From NCBI GenBank assembly GCA_013397845.1, contig VZTG01002328.1:423167-487166 (forward strand): a stretch of 64,000 nt of DNA, read 5' to 3'. Below, one piece after another: positions 41,114-52,265 of the stretch. The position numbers were made by a program, and so were the translations under genes. Position 1 is the stretch's first letter; each line of letters opens with the position of its first letter. The DNA is from Melanocharis versteri. Lineage: Eukaryota; Chordata; Aves; Passeriformes; Melanocharitidae. The notes beneath the pieces are model-generated. The model saw only the letters and a program-made list of their open reading frames with translations, made no database searches and had not been told where the DNA came from.

Positions 41114-42820
41114 CAACCAAAAGACAGTCTTACAGGACTGACGGAGAAACTTTACCTGGTGCACATATCAATAAGTCATACTTACACCAATGCTCTGGAC
41201 ATGAACATTTATTATACCGGCATTTGCTTTGATTACAGGCAGTTTATAATCATAAAGGCCTTCCCTCAAGGTCCACCACAGCAAATGGATTACTTTCTTT
41301 TGACTTTAATGGAGTCCAATAAGCCCCAGGAGAAAGCACGTGGGCATTTTGCTTTTAAATTTTGCAATGCCAGTCTAAGTAAAATTTATTTTTTAAGGCA
41401 TCTCTTTAATAACTACTTTACTGTGCACTAGAACTTTACTGTCAAGTGAAATTTTCAGTCTTTGTGCACCCAATACTGATTTGGCTAAGTTATTGAAAAT
41501 GTCTGAGGAAGCAATATCAGGCTTTGTATGAAAAAAATAGTCTACTGGAAATAATACTAAAGCAGTTCTAGGTCTTCCAATTCTGTTAGTCACTGGATGA
41601 GGCCAAGATACCTGGCTGGATTCCAGGATAAATTAAAATGTCTGTTTAAATTTTCAGATAGCTTATGAATATATTAATTATATTTTAGTACTTTCTATGA
41701 AATAAAAACTGTCATTTGAGCTATATATTTCAATTTCAGTTTCGAGACAAATATACATCTTTCTGTAAAGTCCAAGTCACTGGACTCCAGGGAAAAACTT
41801 GGACAAGCTGGGGAAGTGAAATGCTATCCTAAGCTCAGGCAAGAGTCCTGTTTTTCTACCCAGCCTGCTATCCAGCCCTCCATGATACTGGCCTGTCATT
41901 CTTCACCACTGAAATGCCTGAAAATGGATCTAGCATTTGGATCCTGACAAATTTCATCTCATTCTTTAGTGCTGGGTCATGCAGCAATCGAGCAGAGGCA
42001 GCTCAATGGCACAAGGGTAGGGATCAGGCAGGTGCAGGTAGTTCCTCTTCTCTGCCAGTTTCTCCTGTGGCTACCAGTGACACAACTGAATTGGTGATGG
42101 GAAAGGGGACTGCTTCTTCTTGGGGCAGATGTCAGCTGTGAGTACTGAGACTTGGAAATATTATTTGTATTTTGGAAGGAAATGTGGCAAATAAAAGTTA
42201 TGACACAGTGAAGAGGATGTCTACGTAAGTCAAGTACTCACAATGCCAACGCACTGAAACATCGAGCTGGATTCCCTAGGCTGTAGAGAATTGTCTTTTC
42301 TGTTGTTTCACCTGCAGAAAAATGATTTTTACATCCATTGCAAAAGTGTGCCTTTTAGCATCTTTGTGTTTTATGAAATCAGACCTGAAAAAATATTTCT
42401 CTCCTCTTCAAAATCAGAGCATCTTTTTCTGCTTAGGTTTACATAAAGCTACAAAACCTTGACTTCTCTGAGAAACTCGCTCTCAAGCTTAAAAAACCTG
42501 AGCAACGGAGCAGAAACTCCTGACAAACCCTTTGGGGAAGCTGCAATATTGTGCCACATCAAGAAATCCGACAGTCCAGTCTTCTAATTTTCTATCTAGT
42601 TCTAGCAGGAAAAATTAAAAGGCCATGATGTGCAGGATGTCCAAGTGTAATTGGCCATTCCCAGCTCTGCCACCACAGCACATACGTTCAGCACTCTGTG
42701 AACATTTGTGACTCCTCATTTTGGGCTGCCAGAGATAAAGTTGGCCAAAATTACACATCACTTTTGAAAATCATATTTACAATACAGTGAGCTTAGAAGT
42801 GTAAAATTGAGAGGGGGGGG

Positions 42821-42853
42821 NNNNNNNNNNNNNNNNNNNNNNNNNNNNNNNNN
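42821..42853. other. Assembly gap of 33 Ns beside a G-run
   Basis: Thirty-three undetermined bases follow directly after a run of eight Gs. The right flank resumes GGAAGAAAAATAAGAGGGG. Sequencing probably failed on a longer G-rich or purine-rich tract, so the stated gap length need not be real. A short frame drawn across the gap on the minus strand is an artefact. Confidence 0.98.
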
Positions 42854-45276
42854 GGAAGAAAAATAAGAGGGGAAAAAAGGGCTTCAGGATTTCCTTGTTT
42901 AATAGAAAATAAAAATAGAAGATAGCATATGCACACACTTCAGAAGTACAAATCCTATTTTTCCACAGGCCAATTGAAAAAAAAAACCAAAACAAAACAA
43001 AGGAAAACCACTCACACCAGAACTATTTCAGTTTGTGATGCTCCTTGCTGTGATGCTCTTCAAGCCAGGTGCAGAATTCATGACAGTAAATTGCACATAC
43101 TCGTGTTGTGGCCATCAGCAGAGGGATCGAACAGTAGGACTCCGAAGAGCCAGCACATTGCACATTTAGTAATGCAATTATTTTAGGCTATTGCTACTGA
43201 AGACAGGAACACATCTCCAAATTGATCTGTCTCCTACAAGTCGGCACTTTTTTTGTGAAACTCATTCCCAGAGCTTGAAGATTTTTCCTGCACCTGTGCA
43301 CTCCAATTGGGCATTTTGCTAAAGAAATCTGTCTGCTCCTCTTTCTAGACAGGAATGGAATGGAAAGCTGTCTGCCTCTGTGCCAGGGGCTGTTGGTGGA
43401 GATCTGGGACCATGATGCAAGGCCAAAATCCCAATTCATCCTGCGTGGACCCAAGCAAATGCTTTCTTGGAGACTGTTCTGTCTGCTGAGGGGAGCACTG
43501 TCCCTCTCTCTAGATGAGAAAAGGTCCCCGTGAGAGCTGAAATGCAATGGTGCTGGGCATGGGCAGGGAGGCCCAAGAGGAGCTGTAACTGTGCTCCAAA
43601 GTGGAAGCTGATCCTCTCTTTGGTGCACAGGGTCACTGCCTGGGTTAGCTGTGCACACACCAGCTCTGCAGGAACATCACGTGGGGGATCCCCACCATAT
43701 GGGCATATCCCACATGGATCCAGGCGTGTGGGCACATCCCAGGCAGGCTCCCAGGACATCTCTCCAGTCAGTGCCCGGGAGGCACAGGATCCCTGGCCCT
43801 GTCACTCTCAGGTGAGCTCAGGAGAGGATGGGTGTGCAGAAGTTCACCCAGGGTGAGATGGTGGTGCTTCCAGGCACACATGGTGGCATATCTTCAGGCA
43901 CTCGCAGTGCATTTCTACCTTCCAGGAGCTTCAGTCTCAGAGGTCAACCAGATCTCGTGTGATGCCTGATAAAAAGTAAATGACTTCCTAATACTATACA
44001 AAGCCTGTAAAAAAATGCACATGCAAATACACTCAAATACTTGAAATTAAAATTCCAATAGTACATTCTGTTTTCATTCGTATGTTATTACCTTTTTTTT
44101 TTCAGAAGTCATAAATTTTCCTGCTTTAAGTTGTTGCATGATATAAAATGATTTCCAAATGAGTGGGTTTTTACTGTATATGTCCTTATTTGAGTTTTTC
44201 AGTTATTTTTCATAAATACATCTTACATCTAACTACCTCAGCTGCCTTTTGTTTTGTTTTGGCGCATATGAAGTCATGCACTTTCTATATTTGGGGATTT
44301 GGGGGGAGGAATTATTTCAATTTTGAATAACTAGGTTCAAAGCCATGTTGATCAATTTATAGAGGAGATCAGTTTAAGAAGACATAATTATTGACAGTTG
44401 CAGAACATACATTTTATTTTTATGTTGTGTTGGGGTATAGTTTAACAAACAACCACCATAAGCTGCTTATTAATTTGCCTTAAAAATGTTTGCTCTTTCC
44501 TATTCAAGTTGTGTTATTTAACTCTTCTCTTGTACACAGTTTATGTGACAAAGACTAACATAACAGTTGGCAGATAAACAGCAAATTGAGCAGAATGGAC
44601 CAATAGTTTCTCAGTTGTCTGTTGTAAACTGTTGCATTATACACTGATTGTGCTAAAAGAATTGTTACTGTGCTTATACTCCTTAGTCACCACTGCAGAA
44701 ATAAAGTGATGGAAGATCACATTTGTGTTTATGGAACAGTGCAGATACCCTCTCCCCCCCCACCCCCCAGTACAAGCACAGTGACTAGAGGTGAATGATA
44801 ATCATTGCAAAACTTGTGCTTTGACTTGTAAACATTGTAAAAATGTATTTGGTATTTTATTTGAAATGAAGAATCGAAATAGTTATAAAAAAAAAAGAAA
44901 AAGAAAAAGAAATCTTCCTGTAAATATATATATTCTGAATCCATGTATACAAACATTCCTTTAGAGTTCAGATTGTGAAGAGTGTCTTTATTGGCTAGAG
45001 ACCGCTGCCTCCCGTGGCAGAGGTTACATGTGCTATAGTAAAGAACACAGTGTGTGAAGTATTTGATGTACTGCAGTACCATAGTTATTTTGGTCTGTTA
45101 AGTAAGTTGCAATTTGTGATGAAATGAAGTTGAAAGTAGTGCTTCATACTAACAAATTTCCTTGGTTACAACTTGATTTTTCTTGTAAAACTTAAAAGGG
45201 AAACTTGAAAATTTTATATATTTGGATTTTGTAGATTTTTTTTATTTTATTGCAACACAAGGTACCAAAATCATTA

Positions 45277-45282
45277 AATAAA
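45277..45282 (+). terminator. Candidate distal XKR4 poly(A) signal AATAAA
   Basis: ATTAAATAAAGTACACTGTGG contains a canonical AATAAA. It is preceded by T-rich sequence and followed by a TGTGGTCATTTT stretch and then T-rich sequence, as expected of cleavage and downstream elements. Sequence composition changes just after it, from AT-rich to a GC-richer block. If used by XKR4, the 3' UTR would be about 17 kb. That link is an inference. Confidence 0.45.
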
Positions 45283-45300
45283 GTACACTGTGGTCATTTT

Positions 45301-48300
45301 ACCCTGTCTCTTGAGTCCTTTTTAAAACTGTTTTGCCCTAGTGGATCAGAAAAAAGATGCTAGCTTTTGTGATTCTGAAATTATTAGCAAAGAAGACAAA
45401 AGTTGGCCCAGCTTGGACAATGGTTTGGAACAGATGCTCTCTAAAGATCCTCTCCACCAGTAATTATTTTATAGTTCTAGGCAGTATTACCACAGGAGCT
45501 CCCATCCCTGAACATGGGAGTGATGCAAGGGGCTCCCAGGTCACCCCTGGGACTGGGAGAAGACTTCACCTGGGGCTTGGACAACCCTACAGGTGTTGTT
45601 CCAGCAGGGACACCCAGGAAATCATGAGATACCCCAGCAGGCATCTCACCCAGAGCAGCAGAAGAGGGTTCTCTGGCCACCATGGATGAGGCTCTTTGTG
45701 CTGTCTTGAAAGAAGACCTCCGAAACAGCCCAGGCAACAGGTCAGCAGCTCTTCCCCACTACTTGGCCACTTTGAGCCAAACCACTCTCCAACACGGGGC
45801 CACACTCCCCAGCTGCCCCCCACAACACCAAGCAAGGGACAGGCAAGAGGAGCTTGACCTTGCCACTGGAAAGGGAAATTTCTGGGCTCTGATCTCAGGG
45901 CTGTCAGAGGAGTGCAGAAACACGGGATTCTTCCATTACCTGAGAAGGGCCCCAGTCACAGGGCAGAGAAGAAGGCGCTTTGTTGTTTTTAAACCCCCTT
46001 CAGACTCCTCAAAGGATCACCATTCAATGGAGAAGGGAGAGCTGAGCCTCACCCCAGTCTTGTCTTGACTCCAATAACTGGGAAAAACTCCAGGAAAGAT
46101 GCAGATGGTTCTACCTCTGCCTCCTGGGCAACTGCTTAATTCATTAAACTATTACACAAGTTGTTGCTGTCTTTGGCAGCATCTCCAATATCCTTGACAG
46201 CCCTCTTGGACTTCATTGCCACATTTGTGTGGGCAATGCCACCTCAAGCAGCAGCCAATGCTTGCGCAAGAAAGGCAAGCTACTAGATCCCTCAGCCTTT
46301 CTTACCCACAGCCACATTCCCACTCCTTCTTAGACACTGCTTCTTGGCCTTCCTCAGGTGATCAAGAGAGGGAGTTGAGGGCGAAACAACCCACAAAACA
46401 ATTAAATAACTGCCATGAGTTCAAAGAGATGAAAGACTATATATGTACATATCTTGGGTAAGTGAATTTGTAAGTAAGGATGATATGTGACTGACAGATT
46501 CTCAGAGGGTTTGTCTTTCATATGTGTCTGTTGTGTGGCTAAGGGTTTAAAGGGAGTAGTTTGTCATTTTAACTTGGAAAAGCACAATGGAGGAAGTAGC
46601 AGCCCAGCAGCACTACTGGGATTGTTTCACATGGGTCCTAAATCCTCAATCCTTGTAACCCGGTGAATCCCCACCAAAGGCTCTAAAACAGCAGGCAAGT
46701 AATAAAAACACGCTTTTAAATATTTTTTTCCCCTAGCATGGCTTTCTCCTCCTCTTTGCAAATGCAGGGTGCACGGGACACATTAACTGAGTGGGCTGCT
46801 GCCACAGTGGGGTCTAGAAAGCTTGGGGTAAAAGGGACTTATTTTGCATGGTTTTATGCAAATTATTTACCTCTAGGGAAAAAGCTTTCTTCAGGGGACT
46901 TCTAATGAAAACCTACATGAAAGAATCAGAGCAGCTTCTTTTTAGGCTGAACAAAGGTAGTAGACAGTTTAATTAGATTCTTTACAACAGAAGGGGAGAA
47001 AAAAATTTGCAAGTGGCTTGAAAAGTGCTTATTCAGAATACTTTTTGTCTCTCCTGCCTTAAAAGAATAGACATGTTTATAGTTTCAGGGGGGAAAAAAA
47101 AGAAAACCTGAAAAAAATACAAGGAGTTGGTAATAAAAGTCCTGACTGTCTTGGCAAAATTATTCAAGCAGGGTTTTTCTCCTACTTTACTTAGCTGGGG
47201 AGCTAGTAAGAGGCTGAGCTTAATACTGCGCTAATAATGCACCTAGAGATTTGTGTGCATGGGAAGGAGCAGTGTCTCTCTACTATAGCCATGGGAAACT
47301 TGGAAAGGTAGATTAGAGATGAGAAGGTTTTTATTTTCCTCCTGAATGTTGCACAGGTATAAGACGCATTTGCTCAGTGATTTCAGGAACAAAGCTGGAA
47401 AGCAGAAAAATAAGTACTGATGTACAGTATTTTTGCTGTGGGAGCACTTCAGACCCATGGTCAAGCACAGAACCACAGGTGAATTTGACGTGAAGATGGG
47501 TTGGAAACCTACTCTCAGGCATGGTTTTGGGCTAAGCAAACTCTCAAGGTCACTACTCTCTGAAGCGTGTTTTCCACACAATAAAGCATTTTTAAACTAC
47601 TTCACGTTAGTGTTATTCTCAGGTGCCCACGTGCGCTCTGTTCCAATGGGAAGAGAGCTCAGTTTGCTGACAAAAGCTCTGGAGGATGTAGAGTCAGGCT
47701 GGCTGGAAGGGAGGCTTTCCCTGCCTTTGCTGCCACCTAGCACAACGGGCCATGCATGTCGTGGGCCTCACGGGCTGCTCTTCAGCACTAGGCTTCATCC
47801 ACGGCAGAAGGATTTCTCATCCACAAGAGGCTACACAAAAAAATTGATGCTCACACTTGCTATGCCTTTCAGCAACCAGGTCATTCATTTTAAATCAGGT
47901 TCTCGTTAAGCGCTGTGAGCACAAGCTTTGCTGCTATGATCACACCCGAGGTATAAGTGCTGCTTCCTGCTGCTGTGTGACTGCTACGTGTGCTCACAGG
48001 ACTTACTTTGTTAACCTAGTTGGCCAGTTTATGGTAGGCAAGATCACTGACAATGTCCCAAAATATGGAAAGATAAGCTTAAGTACATTACTATTATAAA
48101 TAATTGGAATTGAGTTCATGGTATTGAATTCATGGTTTATTACCGATATTGTGGCCTTCTGCAGTTCATCACTAAACTATCTCATCGTTTTAAGCATGTT
48201 AGTCTTGTACTAACTTTAAATTTCCTGTGTCTGTAAAGACTGTAAGCAGTCCAAATTTGGAATTTCATCAATTCATTAAACTCCACCGATCCTTTCAATG

Positions 48301-51300
48301 TGGACGTAACTTCATTTTTAACATCCATGACTAGTGGGGCTCTAGCTGCTGCTAGTAGTTCCTCCTTATCTCCACCAGCATTGGCCCTACTTTATTCCTC
48401 TGTTAGCTTTGTGCACTCCTCTACCAGGCCAGTGGATCCATCCCTGCGGTGGAATGAATGTAGTTTCTCTTCCCTAGGTGTAGTTTCTCACTCTTGTAGC
48501 GAGACAAGAGGCACCATGACCAGCCTCAGCTCAGCCACCCTCTGCCAACCAGCTATTTCACAACTTGTAGTTAAATGAAAGTAAGAGGGAACATCTGGAG
48601 TCTCCTTCAGACTGAGGGAGCAGCATTACACAAATCAGCCTTTCCGTATTTCACATTTATCCCTACTGATCTTTTTTTTGTGTCTGGTGATTTTGTAACC
48701 CTCCCAAGATTCTCCCTTCAAGGCATTTTCCTTTTGTATGCATTTCTTCATTTATTTTAAATGCCCATTTGTCTCTGATATTTGTTTTTGTGTTTTCCTT
48801 TGGGGATCTGTTTTGCTTTGGGCTCTGCTTGCCATCTGTTATGTTTGAGACTACATTTCAAGTGCTGTCACCTCTTCGTGCTGACTTTGATTCCAGCTGA
48901 CGGTGTTGGCGCAGCAGCTGTGAGGAGCTCTGTGGCTACATTACAGGTAACATTTTGTGACATTTTGTCAGAGGTCTGATGTCCTGAGGAATGTTCTAAC
49001 AATGTCCTGATAAAAGCAGGAAAATTAACCCATCTCTCAACTTCCCTGCCTGTCAATGTTTTGTTAGGTACCCTGTGCCATCTTCTGCCTACAGTTTCAC
49101 CCCAGGATCTGTTGTGCTGACTTGGAATTTCTGTGACTTTTATATGCGACTTCACCTAGCTCATATTTTAAAATCTAGAAAAATCCAACCCAAAATAAGG
49201 AGATCCTTCCTTAGCTGCTCCATAATATCCTGGAGCATTCATTTCCCAAGAACATAAATAATTGCCATGTGCTTAAAATCTTCTTTAGCATAAATCATGT
49301 AGCATGTCTTAATGACCTCCTTTAAAGACATCTCCAAATATCTTACCCATGTGAGCAGCTTACACAGCGCAGCATGCGCTGTACTTGTAAGGGAAAAATG
49401 AGGTTGAAATTCCAGTTCCATTTTATGGTTTAAAGGCAGAAATGGGCTGCTTTGCCTCCTGTGAGAAACACTGGTGCTTACACAGGGGTCACAGCTCTCC
49501 TCTCTCTGCCACAGCTGATAGCAGGCAGGGCATTACAGGCTATGAAGAATAATTATGCCTCATGGTTATATCTTTCTTTAAAGTGCCATCAACTCCTATG
49601 TGTGACTTGTAACTAATAATGAATCAAGTTTAGCCTTTAGATGGGATTTTGGCTACATATCTGACCCATCTCATATTAAAAGTTATAATTATCCAACTTC
49701 ATTCTATTTATGTAGTTACCAGTTTTTTATATTTTATCCCATCACCTGATCCCAAACTGTTACTCTGTGCTGATAAGACATGAGATTTCAGTGACAGCAA
49801 TTTCTTCAACACCCTAATGGGACAGGATTTCACTATAGTGGTGTATTATCTAGCACATAAAATTATTTTACCTTGCCTGTAGAGCAACTCTGTGAGGATT
49901 TGCTGCAGAAAGAATTGCAGGGTGAAACGTCTGCCTTTGATATCCTTGTATGGACTGCTAGAATGAGACATCGTCAGAAAATATGCAATTAAATGAGAAA
50001 CGTTCTTGGAAATTTGGGGATCCAAAGAACGTGGTCCTTGGTATTCATTCTCAGTGCTCAGTAGAATGTCTGACACGTCATGATGGTGAGACTTTAAAAT
50101 GTGGGCTGGGGAGCAGGGAATGGAAAGGACCATTTCTGCTCCTGCCTGAACCTGTCACCCAGACCCCACAGGAGGTCACCTCTGGCTCCTGCCCGTTTCA
50201 AAGGCTCTCGTGCCTCCTGCTCAGCACCGGAGCGTTGCTACTTTGTCTGGATTCGTCTCACTACCATGCATGAGTGAAAGCCACTGCACTGTGTTTCCAG
50301 CCAGGTATGCCATTGCCCTGGTAGTGCATGCAAGTAGGACATGAGAAACCTCAATTTTAAATTTAACTTTTTCAACATTGTTTTGAATACAGATCTCCTG
50401 AAACCTTTCCTTTAATTAACTTTTCTTGCATAGATAATTCATTTTTACCAGCAGCCTATGCTACAGGATGCTTCTGACTGTGCACAGAGATAATATACTC
50501 TCTTTTTATTTCTGCCTGAAGCAGAACTAAAATAGGAAGTGAAGTTTTGGTTGCACTTTTATCCTTTGGAGTAGTTTTTCTTGTGTGCATATGTGCAACC
50601 TCTTTTGAGATTATAGCTCTTATATTTCCTAAAGGAAGACTCAGAAAAAACAGGGCAGCCTTAGAGAAAAACAAAAAATCTTGGAAGAACATAAAAGTCC
50701 TGTGTTCATTACAGTTTGCCTTGAAGACTTTATCTGACATTTCTCTGAAACCTGAGTTATCAGAAGCAGTCATTTGCTCTGCATTATCTACTACCTCGAT
50801 TCAAAGGAAGTACTAAAGCGGTGCCATTTGAATTCTGACAGGAAGACAGGCCCAAGGGAGATGCTCTGCCTCTTGTGAAGGCAGCTGGTTAGGGGGAAGA
50901 AAGCAGAGAAACTTCTAGGCTCAGGATCTCTCTGTTATTTTTCTTTAACTGCCTGGGACAAATATACAAAGACTCTGTGGCTAGGTGTTAAGGCATGAGT
51001 GCACAGATCAAGCTGTGCAGCAGGAGCAAGCAGAGCCAGCATGGACACACAGCCGGACAGACATGGCAAGGAGGGTGAGTAATGGAGCTGGGCACCGTGT
51101 CCTGCTGCCTTGCCAGAGCTGATCTTTTATCAGTGGCAGGGGAGTGCTGCTTGTTCTGGCACTTTCCAGCTCCCACATGTCTGGTTTTCAAGCAGAGGCT
51201 GCAAAGAGAACTTTTTCATACAGGCTTTTTCAGCCCACATCAGGCCGCAAGAACAACCGGCTCCCGGTGTGCCAGCTCGCATTGCTGCTGGCTCGGACAG

Positions 51301-51834
51301 TGCACGGCACCAGTCTGAGTTCTTCCTGTGAGCTGTCAGGGCACGGGTGCAGCATCTGGTGTGAGTGCTCAAAGGTGCTCAGCTAGTGTTCAAAGGAATA
51401 ATCTCTGCTTCAGCAATATGAGTTTCCACTTGTGCCAAGGCAGCAATGCTTTTTAGTTCCCTGTGCCCTTATTGCTCCTGACACCGGAAACACTAACTGC
51501 AAACTTACTTACAGCCAGTTTGCTTGGGGGGAAAAAGTGAAAAAACAGAGACCAAAGTGTTAGTAAACCTCTTCACACTGCAAGCTTCCCTGTTCAAAGA
51601 TCCTTCCTTCCCTTGCCCTCAGATGCCAGCAAAGGAGATGTAATATTTGGGGTTTTCCATGATATGTGTTACAGTATTTGTAAGTGTGAACTGAGCAGAC
51701 TTAACTCCATGAGGTGGGCAGGCAGGGAATTCTGCTTTCAGGCTGGCCAGGGTTATACACCTTAAGGAACTGGGCATATAAAAAGTTTTCCTTTCCTCTT
51801 ACAAAGGGGAATAACTGCACTATCTAAGCCATGT
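45301..51834. other. Intergenic DNA, first half; GC-richer block, no gene recognised
   Basis: This is non-coding sequence between the convergent XKR4 and TMEM68 ends. A GC-richer block at about 45480-46420 contains a 128-codon frame (45682-46068) beginning MDEALCAVLKED. I do not recognise it, and it shows neither splice context nor domain features. A minus-strand frame at about 48240-48635 runs about 130 codons with only two internal stops, but also matches nothing I know. A 14 bp tandem duplication with one mismatch occurs at 48109-48136. Confidence 0.5.
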
Positions 51835-51839
51835 TGAGC

Positions 51840-52265
51840 CATCATAAAATATCCTGAGTTGGAAGGAACCCACAAGATCATCAAGTCCAACACCCACTCC
51901 AGCACAGCACCATCCCTAAGAGACACGCCATGTGTCTGAGAGCATTGTCCGAACACTTACTGAACTCTGTCAGGCTGGTGCTGTGACCACTGCCCTGGGG
52001 AGCCTGTTCCAGTGCCCAGCCACCCTCTGGGTGAAGAACCTTTTTCTAATATCCAACCTAAACCTCCCGTAACACAACTTCAGGCCATTCTCTGTCACTG
52101 GTAACCAGAAAGAAGAGATTGATCCCTGGTCCTCTGCTTCCCTTTGCAAGGAAGTTGCAGACTGCAATGAGGTCTCCCCTCAGTCTCCTCTTTTCTAGGT
52201 TGAACAAACCAAGTGACCTCAGCTATTTCTCTTATGTCTTGCATTTTGACAGCTTTTCTAACTTA
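51840..52265 (-). mobile_element. CR1 LINE 3' fragment
   Basis: This is a truncated CR1 retrotransposon in reverse orientation. Its plus-strand left end carries ATCCTGAGTTGGAAGGAACC and GATCATCAAGTCCAACACCC, the reverse complement of the usual CR1 3' tail. Further right, the minus strand reads the tail of the reverse-transcriptase ORF2, including GRFRLDIRKRFF and HWNRLPRAVV. It is 5'-truncated, as most CR1 copies are, and carries stops. Confidence 0.92.

Larger units (their letters stand above)
28171..45300 (+). other. XKR4: XKR4 3' UTR, extent uncertain (up to ~17 kb)
   Basis: The sequence directly after the XKR4 stop must be 3' UTR. Candidate AATAAA signals occur at 28495-28500, 28793-28798, 30432-30437, 31599-31604 and 45277-45282. 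The last has the best context, with T- and GT-rich sequence just downstream. The interval contains simple repeats and one assembly gap, but no transposable element that I recognise. It also has no coding frame I can assign. This fits a long, selectively maintained neural-type 3' UTR, but a short UTR followed by intergenic DNA cannot be excluded from sequence alone. Confidence 0.45.

Noticed and set aside
42777..42995. Minus-strand frame spanning the run of Ns
   Set aside because: It exists only because undetermined bases were read as codons.
43194..43856. Frames of 107-154 codons on both strands in a GC-richer patch
   Set aside because: They overlap in opposite directions, have compositions rich in proline, serine and arginine, and show no recognisable domain. 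They are likely chance frames in GC-rich DNA.
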